Shown here: in pieces, positions 44,748-53,777 of the stretch
Numbering within the stretch: the first letter of the stretch is position 1
How the letters are laid out: every line of letters begins with the position of its first letter
Assembly (NCBI RefSeq): GCF_002258315.1
Contig: NZ_NOYD01000050.1
Location: forward strand, 310,001-374,000
Direction of reading: 5' to 3'
From: Rhodococcus sp. 06-462-5
GTDB taxonomy: Bacteria > Actinomycetota > Actinomycetes > Mycobacteriales > Mycobacteriaceae
Length of the DNA stretch: 64,000 nucleotides
Notes under the pieces: model-generated
Seen by the model: the letters and a program-made list of their open reading frames with translations, nothing else
Told to the model about the DNA's origin: nothing
Databases searched by the model: none
Translations under genes and position numbers: made by a program

Positions 44748-45413
44748 TTGTACGTAGTTGTGATGGGATGTGGCCGCGTCGGCGCATCGTTGGCCGGTGC
44801 GCTCGAGCGCATCGGACACGAGGTAGCGATCATCGACCGCGACGAAACAGCCTTTCTGCGCCTCGATCCCGACTTCGCCGGACACCGCGTCGTCGGCATG
44901 GGCTTCGACCGAGATGTGTTGGTGAGCGCGGGAATCGAGAAAGCCGAGGCCTTCGCGGCCGTCTCGTCCGGCGACAACTCCAACATCATCTCCGCCCGCG
45001 TCGCACGAGAGACGTTCGGCGTCGACAAAGTGGTCGCGAGGATCTACGACGCCAAGCGCGCCGCCGTCTACGAACGCCTCGGCATCCCGACGGTCGCCAC
45101 CGTCCCCTGGGCCACCGACCGTTTTCTGCACAACCTGCTGCGCGACGACCCCACCACCAAGTGGCGCGATCCGTCGGGCAGCGTCGCAGTCGTCCTTCTC
45201 GACTTCCACGACGCCTGGATCGGCAAGAAGCTCTCGGTACTCGAGGACGCCACCAACTCGCGGGCCGCGTTCGTCATCCGATTCGGCAGCGGACTGCTAC
45301 CGGACAAGCGAACCGTGATCCAAGCCGGCGACGAGGTGTACGTCGCCGCGGTCTCGGGCACCGTCGCCGAAGCCATTGCGCTGGCGGGCAACCCGCCGCC
45401 CTCGGACGACTGA
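44748..45413 (+). CDS. ceoB: TrkA-type potassium-uptake regulatory protein CeoB
   Basis: 221-residue RCK protein. The TrkA-N Rossmann domain begins VVVMGCGRVG (Gly7, Gly9, Gly12) and includes IIDRDETAFLRL; the TrkA-C domain starts at about 140. The start is TTG at 44748, supported by GGAG 7 nt upstream and by alignment with M. tuberculosis CeoB (Rv2691), which begins one residue before RVVVMGCGRVG. The usual gene callers would extend it wrongly upstream. It pairs with ceoC 49 nt downstream, and the two probably sense NAD(H) or nucleotides to gate a potassium channel or the neighbouring APC carrier. Confidence 0.93.
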   Translation: MYVVVMGCGRVGASLAGALERIGHEVAIIDRDETAFLRLDPDFAGHRVVGMGFDRDVLVSAGIEKAEAFAAVSSGDNSNIISARVARETFGVDKVVARIYDAKRAAVYERLGIPTVATVPWATDRFLHNLLRDDPTTKWRDPSGSVAVVLLDFHDAWIGKKLSVLEDATNSRAAFVIRFGSGLLPDKRTVIQAGDEVYVAAVSGTVAEAIALAGNPPPSDD

Positions 45414-45462
45414 TGCACGCGCGCACGTTCCCCACCTCCCCCATCGACCCGAACGGGAAGCC

Positions 45463-46122
45463 ATGAAAGTCGCCATCGCCGGAGCCGGCGCAGTCGGCAG
45501 ATCCATCGCACGCGAGTTGATTCGCAGTGAACACGATGTGATGCTCCTCGAACGCAAGCTCGACCACGTCGATCAGGCCGCCATCCCGGAAGCGGAATGG
45601 GTGCTGGCCGACGCGTGCGAGTTGAGTCTGCTCGAAGCCGCCCACCTAGAGAACTACGACGTGGTGATCGCTGCCACCGGCGACGACAAAGCCAACCTGG
45701 TGCTCAGCCTGCTGGCCAAGACCGAGTTCGGCGTGAATCGCGTGGTGGCCCGGGTCAACGATCCCCGAAACGAATGGCTGTTCGATGCCGCCTGGGGTGT
45801 CGATGTCGCAGTGTCGACGCCGCGCATGCTCGCGTCCCTGGTCGAGGAAGCCGTGTCGGTGGGCGACCTGGTTCACTTGATGACGTTCCGCAAGGGGCAG
45901 GCCAACCTCGTCGAGATCACGCTGCCGGAGAACACGCCCCTGGCGGGCAAGCCGGTGCGCAAGCTCCAATTGCCCAGGGACGCAGCGTTGGTGACGATCC
46001 TGCGCGGCGGTCGCGTGATCGTGCCACAGCACGACGATCCGCTCGAGGGCGGCGACGAGCTACTGTTCGTCGCGGCCAAAGAGGTGGAGAACGAACTACG
46101 CGCCGCTGTCGGCCTGATCTGA
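45463..46122 (+). CDS. ceoC: TrkA-type potassium-uptake regulatory protein CeoC
   Basis: 219-residue RCK protein with TrkA-N motif MKVAIAGAGAVGRS (Gly7, Gly9, Gly12) and Glu in LLERKLDHVD as the ribose-binding acidic residue. YDVVIAATGDDKANLVLSLL is a family hallmark. The TrkA-C domain begins near LVEITLPENTPLAGKPV. GGGAAG precedes the ATG by a few bases. Counterpart of Rv2692, directly after ceoB. Its 3' end overlaps the convergent DUF3159 gene by 27 nt. Confidence 0.93.
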   Translation: MKVAIAGAGAVGRSIARELIRSEHDVMLLERKLDHVDQAAIPEAEWVLADACELSLLEAAHLENYDVVIAATGDDKANLVLSLLAKTEFGVNRVVARVNDPRNEWLFDAAWGVDVAVSTPRMLASLVEEAVSVGDLVHLMTFRKGQANLVEITLPENTPLAGKPVRKLQLPRDAALVTILRGGRVIVPQHDDPLEGGDELLFVAAKEVENELRAAVGLI

Positions 46123-46830
46123 CGGCAGCTGCTCCCGCTTGCGGTCCGCGCTCGACGCCGCGTCGAGCGCGCGATCGGCCGATCGCACGGCCCAGAGCGT
46201 GACCAACAGTGCCACTCCCGTGAGCGGCCAGCCCATGCCGATGCGGGCAACGGCGAGCCAGCCCGTCTGGTCGGAGTCGTAGAGCTGCGACTGAACGATG
46301 TATCGGGCACCGAACACCGACGCCCAGGCGATCGTGGCCACGTCGTAGTAGCGCACGGCAGATCGGTTGCCACGCCACGACGTTCCCTTGCCGTTGAGGT
46401 ATCCCCAGATGATGCCGACCAACGGCCAGCGTGCGAGCACCGACAGTACGAACGCCGCGCCGTAGGCGAGCGAGGTGTAGATGCCGAACAGGAAGTAGCC
46501 CTTGGCATCTCCCGTCCGGTATGCGATGAATGCGCAGATCCCGACCCCGAAGAATCCCGAGATGGCGGGCTGGATCGGGCTACGACGAACCAACCGCCAC
46601 ACCAACACCGCAGCGGCGACTCCCAGAGCGGACCACAGAGCGACGGCGAGGTTGAGGTAGCTGTTCACCGGAACGAAGACGACGACGGGCAAGGTCGAGT
46701 AGATGAGCCCGCTCAACCCGCCGAGCTGCTCGAGGACGGTGGGAGCCACCTTCTCGGCGGTGGTCGACGCGTCGGGCGCGGGTTCCGGCGTCGTCGACGG
46801 GGGCGGCACGGAATCGTCGCTGTTGGTCAC
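46096..46830 (-). CDS. DUF3159-family membrane protein (Rv2693c-like)
   Basis: 244 residues. A Pro/Thr/Ser-rich, disordered N-terminus (about 1-30) is followed by five or six hydrophobic segments and a basic/acidic C-terminal tail. LSGLIYSTLPVVVFVPVNSY, GYLNGKGTSWR and YYDVATIAWASVFGARYIVQ are typical of the family. Function is unknown; the family resembles septation-type membrane proteins only loosely. GTG 46830 is the chosen start. It follows the OB-fold gene on the same strand by 28 nt and overlaps ceoC in the antiparallel sense. Confidence 0.85.
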   Translation of the reverse strand: MTNSDDSVPPPSTTPEPAPDASTTAEKVAPTVLEQLGGLSGLIYSTLPVVVFVPVNSYLNLAVALWSALGVAAAVLVWRLVRRSPIQPAISGFFGVGICAFIAYRTGDAKGYFLFGIYTSLAYGAAFVLSVLARWPLVGIIWGYLNGKGTSWRGNRSAVRYYDVATIAWASVFGARYIVQSQLYDSDQTGWLAVARIGMGWPLTGVALLVTLWAVRSADRALDAASSADRKREQLPSDQADSGA

Positions 46831-46858
46831 GACAACGAGAGTGCCATATCGGCGACGA

Positions 46859-47236
46859 TCAGCTGTCGTCGCGCAGTTCGTAATAGGGGTTGTAGACGAT
46901 CTTGCGTCCGTCACGTTCGCCGACGCGGCCCCGAACGAGCAAAGTCTTCCCTGGCTCGATTCCAGCGATCTTGCGTCGGCCGATCCACAGCAGCGTCACC
47001 GTGTCGGTGCCGTCGAAGAACTCGGCCTCGATGTTGGCGTTGGCCGCCTTCGAGCAGGCTTCGACGCTGCGCAACCGACCGAGCATCGTGACTTCCTCGC
47101 CTCGCGAGCAGTCGCACGCCCGCCGAGCCCCGGAGGCTTCGGACGTTTCGGCCATCTCCTCGGCATCGAGTTGATCGATGTCCTCTGTCAACTTCCGCGT
47201 CAGACGGCGAAAGTATCCTGCGGCAGCGGGTGCCAT
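46859..47236 (-). CDS. OB-fold nucleic-acid-binding protein (Rv2694c-like)
   Basis: 125-residue protein with a helical N-terminus (RRLTRKLTEDIDQLDAEEM), a short Cys-containing linker (RRACDCSRGEE) and a C-terminal OB fold: VTMLGRLRSVEA, NIEAEFFDGTDTVTLLWIGR and KTLLVRGRVGERDGRKIVYN. The OB fold suggests binding of single-stranded DNA or RNA. ATG at 47236 (MAPAAAGYF) has GGAG 6 nt upstream and fits mycobacterial relatives better than the ATG at 47287. It lies just upstream of the DUF3159 gene, as in mycobacteria. Confidence 0.88.
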   Translation of the reverse strand: MAPAAAGYFRRLTRKLTEDIDQLDAEEMAETSEASGARRACDCSRGEEVTMLGRLRSVEACSKAANANIEAEFFDGTDTVTLLWIGRRKIAGIEPGKTLLVRGRVGERDGRKIVYNPYYELRDDS

Positions 47237-47356
47237 TGTGCGCTCCAGCGGTGGGGGTCGTTCCCTCGTCAGGGTGTACTTCGCCACTGTAGACCCGAAG
47301 CGTCACGCTGACCAACCGTCGTCACGGCGGTGTCGGCAGGCGTGCACAATCGTGTC

Positions 47357-48079
47357 GTGCACCGCCGATTCGACACCCGTATCGCAGTCGTTCTACCGGG
47401 GACGGGGTCCGATGCTCGGTTCGCCGCCGACGCGTTCTCGGCAGCATTCGACACTGTGGGATTGACCACCGTTGCGGTCGAACCCGACCCGGCCGCCGTG
47501 GTCGAGAGCTACCTGTCCGCCCTCGACGACGCGGCCGATCGACACGGACGCGTCGTCGTCGCGGGGATTTCCCTCGGGGCAGCCGTCGCGGTTCGATGGG
47601 CTGCCGACCACGCATCGAACACCGCGGCTCTCGCACTCGCGCTGCCGGCGTGGACCGGAGACCCGGCCGGGTCCCCCGCGGCCCTGAGCGCGGAATTCAC
47701 CGCCCGGTCCCTGCGTGAGAAGGGGCTCGACGCCGTCACCGCGGCGATGGCCGCATCGAGCCCGCCGTGGCTCGCGCGCACTCTGCGGAGGTCCTGGGCC
47801 GCCCAGTGGCCCGCACTTCCCGACGCGTTGGACGAGGCCGCTCGCCATCGCAGCCTCGAACTCGACGAGCTCGCTCGGATAGAGCTACCTGCCGTCGTCG
47901 TGGGTGCGGTGGACGACGCAGTCCATCCGATCGAGGTAGCTCGACAGTGGGCGCGAGCGCTACCGAACTGCGAGTTGCGCACCGTGACCCTGGACGACGT
48001 CGGTCGCGACCCCGGATGCCTCGGCCGAGCGGCCGTCGGCGGTCTCGACAGGTGGTCGGCTCAGCCGCCCAGCTGCTGA
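47357..48079 (+). CDS. Alpha/beta hydrolase (Rv2695-like)
   Basis: 240-residue hydrolase-like protein. VVLPGTGSDARFAA is the oxyanion region, AGISLGAAVAVRWA carries the GxSxG nucleophile serine, and GAVDDAVHPIEVARQW holds the likely Asp. A late His is less clear. GTG at 47357 is favoured over GTGs at 47330 and 47342 because CACAAT (47345-47350) lies 6 nt before it. Its 3' end overlaps the convergent DUF3710 gene by 19 nt. Synteny, rather than strong motif identity, links it to Rv2695. Confidence 0.8.
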   Translation: MHRRFDTRIAVVLPGTGSDARFAADAFSAAFDTVGLTTVAVEPDPAAVVESYLSALDDAADRHGRVVVAGISLGAAVAVRWAADHASNTAALALALPAWTGDPAGSPAALSAEFTARSLREKGLDAVTAAMAASSPPWLARTLRRSWAAQWPALPDALDEAARHRSLELDELARIELPAVVVGAVDDAVHPIEVARQWARALPNCELRTVTLDDVGRDPGCLGRAAVGGLDRWSAQPPSC

Positions 48080-48903
48080 ATCGCCGATCCCGACGCGCCC
48101 CGACGCGGCGCTCGATCACGCTCGGCAGCGGTCGGCTGTGGGGGCGTATCTTGTTGCGGCGCAACAGGTTCAGCAGGCACCGCAGCCTGAGGCTGCGCCG
48201 CCTGTTGCGCTGCGCTCTGCTGAGCTGCCGCCTGCTGCTGTGCCGCCGCAGCGAGTTGCTCGGCCAGCACCTGCGGCAACACCACCGGTAGCGGTGTCCG
48301 AACGGGGTGCGGGTCGGTACCCCGATCCACCACGGTCTGCCGAAGAATCGTGTGCGCCAACCGGACGAGAGGTTGGCCCTCGCCCACTGCACCCGACGGA
48401 CCCGCCAACACGCAGCGAACCATCCAGCGATAGCCGTCGACTCCGATGAAGCGCAGGTCGGCGTTGGCCGTGACACCGACGAGCTCGCGTCCCCACGGAC
48501 CCGTCTCGACCGTCGTCTCGGCCTTGTCGTTGCGCAGCGACGTCACCAGATCGGCCGCCACCTCGCGCCACTGACCGGGAGATTTCGGTGCCGCGTAGGC
48601 AGCGATGGTGATGCGCCCGAACTGGGTGACGATGTGCACGGCCTGCGGGCTCCCTGCCTGGGACATCTCGACCTGGAGTTGACCGCCCTCCGGCAACGGG
48701 ATCAGCACCGAACCGAGGTCGAGTCGCGTCTTGGCGACGGTCTCGCGATCGTCGTCGAGGTCCTCGAGATCGTGGGGCCCGTCGGCGGCGGTGGTGTCCG
48801 CGGCCTCGATATCGTCGTCCTCGTCTTCGACGCTGTCGACGAATGGCTCCGCACCGGGCGCGGAGGCACTGCCGGCGTCGTTCTTCTTACGCCGTCCGAA
48901 CAT
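48061..48903 (-). CDS. DUF3710-family protein with Gln/Ala-rich tail (Rv2696c-like)
   Basis: 280 residues. A basic start (MFGRRKKND) is followed by a strongly acidic stretch (about 24-53), then the DUF3710 domain (about 55-205) with LGSVLIPLPEGGQLQVEMS, WGRELVGVTANADLRFIGVD and GYRWMVRCVLAGP. A low-complexity C-terminal tail rich in Gln, Ala and Pro (about 212-265) ends in GSAIQQLGG. Function unknown. It lies downstream of dut on the same strand, in the mycobacterial order. Confidence 0.85.
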   Translation of the reverse strand: MFGRRKKNDAGSASAPGAEPFVDSVEDEDDDIEAADTTAADGPHDLEDLDDDRETVAKTRLDLGSVLIPLPEGGQLQVEMSQAGSPQAVHIVTQFGRITIAAYAAPKSPGQWREVAADLVTSLRNDKAETTVETGPWGRELVGVTANADLRFIGVDGYRWMVRCVLAGPSGAVGEGQPLVRLAHTILRQTVVDRGTDPHPVRTPLPVVLPQVLAEQLAAAAQQQAAAQQSAAQQAAQPQAAVPAEPVAPQQDTPPQPTAAERDRAPRRGASGSAIQQLGG

Positions 48904-48967
48904 GTTCAGCTCTCTTCTTCTCGGTTGCTTCCACTGTGCCTGCCACCGGCGAACGTCGTGGCGGAAC

Positions 48968-49498
48968 TCACTGCTTCAGACTCGCATGGCCACCGGTCGA
49001 ACCGTGACCACCGGCCCCTCGAACGGTGTCGTCCAGCTCGTCGACCTCCACGAACGTCACCAGTTCGACTCGCTGCACGATCAGTTGGGCGACGCGGTCG
49101 CCTCGTTCGAGCTCGATCGGGGTGTGCAGGTCGTGGTTGATCAGACAGACCTTGATCTCGCCGCGATATCCGGCATCGATGGTGCCCGGGGTGTTGACCA
49201 CGGACAGACCGGATTTCGCCGCCAGCCCCGATCGCGGATGCACCAGCCCGACGGTTCCCAACGGGAGAGCGATCGCGATTCCGGTTCCCACCAGGACGCG
49301 TTCGCCCGGCGCGATCGTCACCGGGGCCGTGATGCGCAGATCCACGCCCGCGTCACCCTCGTGCGCCCGCGTCGGCACCGGAAGTTCGGGATCGAGTCGG
49401 CGCACCCGGACCTCGGACAGCGGATCGGAGGGCCGGTGCGGGGCGGGTGTTCGGTCGACGGACGGTTCGTTGCCGGACTCGGTGACTTCGTCGCTCAC
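48968..49498 (-). CDS. dut: dUTP diphosphatase
   Basis: 176-residue trimeric dUTPase that hydrolyses dUTP to dUMP and pyrophosphate. All five motifs are visible: HEGDAGVDL (1), [11 protein letters not shown] (2), [17 protein letters not shown] (3), [11 protein letters not shown] (4) and [10 protein letters not shown] (5). An N-terminal extension of about 25 residues precedes the core. GTG 49498 has TAGTCT 8 nt upstream (complement of 49507-49512) and no ribosome-binding site. Divergent from the DUF3093 gene, with only 58 nt between the two starts. Counterpart of Rv2697c. Confidence 0.95.
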   Translation of the reverse strand: MSDEVTESGNEPSVDRTPAPHRPSDPLSEVRVRRLDPELPVPTRAHEGDAGVDLRITAPVTIAPGERVLVGTGIAIALPLGTVGLVHPRSGLAAKSGLSVVNTPGTIDAGYRGEIKVCLINHDLHTPIELERGDRVAQLIVQRVELVTFVEVDELDDTVRGAGGHGSTGGHASLKQ

Positions 49499-49506
49499 GT
49501 GGAACG

Positions 49507-49549
49507 AGACTACGCTGGCCGGCTTCGGTCTCGCTGTGGCGACTACCCT
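49507..49549. promoter_or_regulatory. Divergent leaderless promoters of dut and the DUF3093 gene
   Basis: TAGTCT on the minus strand (49507-49512) is 8 nt before the dut GTG, and TACCCT on the plus strand (49544-49549) is 7 nt before the DUF3093 GTG. The whole 58-nt gap therefore consists of two facing-away core promoters with no room for leaders. Confidence 0.5.
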
Positions 49550-49556
49550 GGGGCTC

Positions 49557-50105
49557 GTGACTGCAGATCGACAGGCCGAACACGCGTCGGAGTCCGGCGA
49601 CTCCACACCCCACACGGGCTCCACGGTGCCCGACAACTCGGTGCTGTACTCCGAGCGCCTCTGGGTGCCGATCTGGTGGTGGGCAGCGGGCGCGGCCGTG
49701 GCGGTGTTGCTTGCTGCGGAGATCCACATGGGTGCGCCTGGCATCCGCGCCTGGCTGCCCTACGTGGTGTTGCTCCCGCTGATCGCGTGGGCGTTGTTCG
49801 CCTTCAGCAGGCTGCGCGTCGAGGTGGTCGCCGGTGCGACCGGCACCGAGTTACGCGTCGGGTCTGCTCATCTGCCACTCGATGTGGCGTCCAAGGCCGC
49901 CGTCGTTCCCGCGACAGCAAAAAGTGCGGCGCTGGGAAGGCAGCTCGATCCGCTGGCCTTCGTGCAGCACCGCACCTGGGTGAAGCAGATGGTGATCGTG
50001 GTCCTCGACGATCCTGACGATCCGACGCCCTACTGGCTGATCAGCACCAAACGCCCCGAGGAGCTGTTGGCGGTCCTGACCGCGCACGGCGTCGAGGCGC
50101 GCTGA
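49557..50105 (+). CDS. DUF3093-family membrane protein (Rv2698-like)
   Basis: 182 residues. A polar N-terminus (about 1-30) leads into two adjacent membrane helices (about 36-55 and 66-84) and a soluble C-terminal domain with [58 protein letters not shown]. Function unknown; the family is conserved next to dut in Mycobacteriales. Start GTG 49557 from the leaderless promoter. A hairpin terminator follows (50139-50169). Confidence 0.86.
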   Translation: MTADRQAEHASESGDSTPHTGSTVPDNSVLYSERLWVPIWWWAAGAAVAVLLAAEIHMGAPGIRAWLPYVVLLPLIAWALFAFSRLRVEVVAGATGTELRVGSAHLPLDVASKAAVVPATAKSAALGRQLDPLAFVQHRTWVKQMVIVVLDDPDDPTPYWLISTKRPEELLAVLTAHGVEAR

Positions 50106-50138
50106 CCGACCGCTCGATCTCACGATCGGAACAGTCGA

Positions 50139-50169
50139 CACAGACCTGATCCGACCGATCAGGTCTGTG
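50139..50169. terminator. Symmetric hairpin between convergent DUF3093 and DUF4193 genes
   Basis: A perfect 13-bp stem CACAGACCTGATC (50139-50151)/GATCAGGTCTGTG (50157-50169) encloses a 5-nt loop. There is no T-run. Its position between convergent genes suggests bidirectional termination. Confidence 0.55.
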
Positions 50170-50178
50170 CAGAAATGG

Positions 50179-50481
50179 TCACGCCGCGCAGTCGCGACAC
50201 ATCAGTACACCGTTGGCGTCGCTGGCCAGTCGGCTGCGGTGATGGACCAGGAAGCAGCTCGAGCAGGTGAACTCGTCGGCCTGCTTGGGAACGACCCGAA
50301 CCGAGAGCTCCTCGCCGGACAGATCTGCACCCGGGAGCTCGAAGGACTCCGCGGTGTCGGATTCGTCCACGTCCACCACGGCGGACTGGGCCTCGTTGCG
50401 TCGGGCCTTCAATTCTTCGAGGGAGTCCTCCGACACATCGTCGGATTCTGTTCTTCTCGGTGCGTCGTAGTCGGTTGCCAT
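50179..50481 (-). CDS. DUF4193-family small protein (Rv2699c-like)
   Basis: 100-residue actinobacterial protein. It is very acidic in the first half (TESDDVSEDSLEELKARRNE), with a C-terminal zinc-ribbon-like pattern FTCSSC...MCRDCAA giving four cysteines in two CxxC pairs. RNA-polymerase- or nucleic-acid-associated roles are guessed for the family, without proof here. ATG at 50481 has GAGGGG about 10 nt upstream. Highly conserved in position next to dut and cei. Confidence 0.88.
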   Translation of the reverse strand: MATDYDAPRRTESDDVSEDSLEELKARRNEAQSAVVDVDESDTAESFELPGADLSGEELSVRVVPKQADEFTCSSCFLVHHRSRLASDANGVLMCRDCAA

Positions 50482-51025
50482 TGTCTTCGTACCCCTCATC
50501 GTCGTGCGTGTGTGTGGTGGAAGCTGCCGATGTGGTCGGCTTGTGGCCGTCGGCTGTGAAGAGGGCGCTTGCTCGCTCCCACCGATGTTCGTATCTGTTC
50601 AAATCGTTCGTCGTCGCGCGGTGCCCGAAACTACACCGGGTAGTTCCCAGAACTCGCCGGTTGAAACCCGATCGAGACCTCGCTCACCTGATCGATGGTG
50701 CACCGGCGTCCGATTCTTGAAGCACCGCGGCCGCCAGACAATAGCCGAAGCCGGTCGCAAAGCAGAAACCGAACCGCCGACGAGCCCGTCACCTGGGTGC
50801 ACGCCGCATCAACACCGGGATGGGCAGCTTCATTCCGCGCTGCACAGAACACTTCTCGGTGCCGGTTTCGGGCTCCGAATCGGGCGGTGCGCACGGGATC
50901 GCAGGACGGCCCGGCCGAGTGTGCCGCCCTCGCGCACCCCGGGCATCTACAGTAGGCACCGCGTCGGTGTGAACCGGCTGTGCGAACCGGTCTCGGCGAC
51001 TGCCGACGGAAAGGCGAAGATCACT
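50482..51025 (+). other. 544-nt intergenic region before cei
   Basis: No ORF here has motifs, good start context or a recognisable product. The clearest element is TACAGT at 50948-50953, a -10 candidate whose start near 50960 would give cei a leader of about 65 nt. A divergent promoter for the DUF4193 gene must lie near 50500-50550. The remainder (about 50560-50940) shows no repeat or strong hairpin. Confidence 0.4.
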
Positions 51026-51706
51026 GTGGTTTCTCTGATCACCGAAGGCCATTCGGTCGACGGTCGAGGTCGTCCGTTCCGTCGACGCCGCGCGTTTCCT
51101 ATCATCGCGGTCTTCGCGGTGCTGGCTCTGCTCGGAGTGCTGGTGTGGGTCAGGGTGTTCACCACCGCCGAGGCCACCTCGGCAACCGCCGAATGCAATG
51201 TGCCCACCACCGCCGCCGCGTCGGACGGAACGCTGCCCGCGCCACTCGGCGAGGAAGTGGACCCCACGACCTTGCTCGACGTCGAGCCTGCCGCCCTGTC
51301 CGCATCGAAAGTGCGTGTCTTCAACGCCAACGGTGAGCGCGGACAGGCCGCTCTGGTGGCCGCCCAGCTCAGCGACTACGGTTTCGCCAGCGCACCGGAC
51401 GTCCAGGTCGGCAACGATCCGGTCTACGTCGATCAGAACATGCAGTGCCAGGGCCAGATTCGGTTCGGCCCGGCCGGCCTTGCGGCAGCGAGTGCGGTGT
51501 CACTGGTCGCGCCATGCGCCGAACTGATCCAGGACGCCCGCGCCGACGACTCGGTCGATCTGGCACTCGGTACCTACTTCAGCGAGATCCGGCCCAACGA
51601 CGATGCCGAGGAAGTGCTGCGCACCCTTGCCGGGGCCGCACCCGGTGCCCCGCCTGCACCACTCGATGCCGACTTGCTCTCGGCAGCACGCGAATCGCGT
51701 TGCTGA
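51026..51706 (+). CDS. cei: Envelope integrity protein Cei (LytR C-terminal-domain protein)
   Basis: 226-residue membrane-anchored protein matching M. tuberculosis Rv2700 along its length. The conserved start is VSLITEGHSVDGRGRPFRRRR, then one membrane helix (about 26-45) and an extracytoplasmic LytR_C-like domain with KVRVFNANGERGQAALVA, CQGQIRFGPAGLAAA and ELIQDARADDSVDLALGTYF. Cysteines near the helix, mid-domain and C-terminus may form disulfides. In mycobacteria Cei is needed for envelope integrity, intrinsic antibiotic tolerance and virulence. GTG 51026 has GGAAAGG about 11 nt upstream. Confidence 0.93.
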   Translation: MVSLITEGHSVDGRGRPFRRRRAFPIIAVFAVLALLGVLVWVRVFTTAEATSATAECNVPTTAAASDGTLPAPLGEEVDPTTLLDVEPAALSASKVRVFNANGERGQAALVAAQLSDYGFASAPDVQVGNDPVYVDQNMQCQGQIRFGPAGLAAASAVSLVAPCAELIQDARADDSVDLALGTYFSEIRPNDDAEEVLRTLAGAAPGAPPAPLDADLLSAARESRC

Positions 51707-51721
51707 TGCAGTAGGGCCGCG

Positions 51722-52654
51722 TCAGCCGGGAATCGGATCGAGGGCACCCGCACTGCGCAGTACGGCCACGAAGGCGTCCGCGATCCCCGGGGCCGTTGCC
51801 ACCGTCACCGCACCCTGTGCACTGGTGCTGTTGGCAGCGGGCAGCGTGACGATCGCACCTGCCTCGGCGGCGATCAACGCACCCGCCGCCCAATCCCACG
51901 GACTGAGTCCGTGTTCGAAGTGAGCGTCCACCACTCCGGACGCGACCATGCACAGATCGAGCGCGGCCGAACCGATTCGGCGGATGTCGCGCACCTGAGG
52001 CAGCAGTTGGGAGATGATCGCGCCCTGCACGGCGCGACGAGAGGATCCGTAGCCGAATCCGGTGGCCAACAACGTCATCGACACATCGGTCACGCCGGAA
52101 CAATGCAGCTGCTCCCGGGTACCGTCGGCCCGCTCCACCGTCGCCCCGCGCCCCAGAGCGGCCGAGTAGACGAGCTCGCGGGCAACATCGATCACGGCCC
52201 CGGCAACACTGACACCGTCGATCTGGACCGCGACCGAAACCGCGTACGCCGGAATGCCGTACATGAAGTTCACGGTTCCGTCGATCGGGTCCAGCACCCA
52301 TCGGACGCCGTCGAGCGAGTCGTCCTCGCTGCCTTCCTCTTCTCCGAGAATCGCATCATCCGGCCGCAGCTGCGCCAGCATCTCGCGTAGGACGCGTTCG
52401 GTTTCGGTGTCCACGACGGTCACCGGATCGGTCGGCGTGCTCTTGGAGTGCACCGCGCCGTCACCCTCGCTCGAATCGCCGCCGAACACCTCGGGGCGAC
52501 GCCGTCCGACATGCTCGGCGGCTTTCCTCGCGACCCGTACGGCGACCTCGCGCAGCACGTCCACCTCGCGCGTGTTCGATCCCTCTGCTGCCACCTGCTC
52601 TTCCGGCAATTGTGTACTGGCGGTGTCGGTCTGCGATGGGTCTGGTTTCGGCAC
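51722..52654 (-). CDS. suhB: Inositol-1-monophosphatase (SuhB)
   Basis: 310-residue Mg-dependent, Li-sensitive-type phosphatase that yields free inositol from inositol-1-phosphate, a step linked to PI and mycothiol synthesis. Metal-site motifs are GEEEG (about 104-108), WVLDPIDGTVNF (about 119-130) and the C-terminal WDWAAGALIAAEAGA. An N-terminal polar extension of about 30 residues precedes the fold. GTG 52654 is chosen, but ATG 52672 six codons upstream is nearly as likely. Counterpart of Rv2701c, convergent with cei. Confidence 0.92.
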   Translation of the reverse strand: MPKPDPSQTDTASTQLPEEQVAAEGSNTREVDVLREVAVRVARKAAEHVGRRRPEVFGGDSSEGDGAVHSKSTPTDPVTVVDTETERVLREMLAQLRPDDAILGEEEGSEDDSLDGVRWVLDPIDGTVNFMYGIPAYAVSVAVQIDGVSVAGAVIDVARELVYSAALGRGATVERADGTREQLHCSGVTDVSMTLLATGFGYGSSRRAVQGAIISQLLPQVRDIRRIGSAALDLCMVASGVVDAHFEHGLSPWDWAAGALIAAEAGAIVTLPAANSTSAQGAVTVATAPGIADAFVAVLRSAGALDPIPG

Positions 52655-52796
52655 GCGTACATCGCAACACACACCGACGTCCGAGCACCACCGCAGCGAC
52701 CGCCGGTGACGTCACCGTCCCGCGAACGGCGAAACGCACTATTGTTCGGAGGCGACGGCATCACACGGATTCGATCACGCCAGGAGCGGCATCCAC

Positions 52797-53618
52797 ATGA
52801 CACAGGCAGGTTCGGACAACACCACCGCTGCGGCAGCGCGCCACGGATTCGGCGTCGATGTGGGCGGCAGCGGCATCAAGGGCGGAATCGTCGACCTGAG
52901 CACCGGAGAGCTCGTCGGTGACCGCCACAAGATCGAGACGCCGCAACCGTCGACCCCCGATGCCATCGCGCGAACCGTCGCCGAGATCGTCGCGCACTTC
53001 GAGTGGACCGGCCCGGTGGGCGTGACACTGCCTGCCGTGGTGACCAACGGTGTCGCTCGCTCGGCCGCCAACATCGACAAGTCCTGGATCGACACCGACG
53101 CCCGAGCACTGTTCGCGAAGGCCATCGGCACCGAGAACGTCACCGTGCTCAACGACGCGGATGCGGCCGGAGTGGCCGAGGACAAGTACGGCGGCGGCAA
53201 GGGCAAGGACGGAGTCGTCGTGCTGTTGACGTTCGGCACGGGGATCGGATCGGCCGTCCTGCACAACGGAGTTCTGCTTCCCAATACCGAATTCGGCCAC
53301 ATGGAGATCGACGGCAAGGAAGCCGAGCATCGCGCTGCGTCGTCGGTGAAGGAGAATCAGGGACTGTCCTACAAGGAGTGGGCCAAGGAGGTCTCGAAGG
53401 TTCTCGAGACGTTCGAGGCACTGCTGTGGCCGGATCTTTTCATCGCAGGCGGCGGCATCAGCCGCAAGAGCGAGAAGTGGATTCCGCACCTGACCAATCG
53501 CACCCCTGTGGTTCCGGCAACCCTGCTGAACACTGCCGGGATCGTCGGTGCCGCACTCGCAGCGGACTCCGCCGTACCGTCAGCAGAGACCGGTACGTCC
53601 GCGGGATCGGTGGACTGA
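52797..53618 (+). CDS. ppgK: Polyphosphate glucokinase
   Basis: 273-residue ROK-type kinase that phosphorylates glucose using inorganic polyphosphate or ATP. The phosphate-binding loop is [12 protein letters not shown] (19-30), the catalytic Asp lies in [11 protein letters not shown], a second phosphate loop is [12 protein letters not shown], and the ROK signature lies around [20 protein letters not shown]. Actinobacterial PpgK proteins are enzymes of this length. The ATG has GGAG 10 nt upstream. It sits between suhB and sigA as Rv2702 does. Confidence 0.95.
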   Translation: MTQAGSDNTTAAAARHGFGVDVGGSGIKGGIVDLSTGELVGDRHKIETPQPSTPDAIARTVAEIVAHFEWTGPVGVTLPAVVTNGVARSAANIDKSWIDTDARALFAKAIGTENVTVLNDADAAGVAEDKYGGGKGKDGVVVLLTFGTGIGSAVLHNGVLLPNTEFGHMEIDGKEAEHRAASSVKENQGLSYKEWAKEVSKVLETFEALLWPDLFIAGGGISRKSEKWIPHLTNRTPVVPATLLNTAGIVGAALAADSAVPSAETGTSAGSVD

Positions 53619-53652
53619 CACGCGGGTTGCCACCTGCGTAGGGCGAGGGTCG

Positions 53653-53681
53653 GTAACAAACTCCTGAGAGGTCGTTACAAT
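53653..53681 (+). promoter_or_regulatory. sigA promoter
   Basis: -35 GTAACA (53653-53658), a 17-nt spacer and -10 TACAAT (53676-53681) make one of the best vegetative promoter matches in the window. The start near 53688 leaves a leader of about 90 nt before the GTG of sigA, with GAAAGGG 5 nt upstream of the start codon. Confidence 0.65.
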
Positions 53682-53777
53682 GGTGTGTGCCGGTACGCAG
53701 CCGGCCGAATCCGAAGACCTCTCCGCCGGAAACAACTCTGGCGTGACGCCGCACGACTTCGTCACGAAAGGGCGTAC

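Noticed and set aside
50504..51025. Upstream extension of cei and an antisense 87-codon ORF
   Set aside because: The Rv2700 family starts at VSLITEG. The added sequence is Arg/Ser/Pro-rich non-coding DNA.
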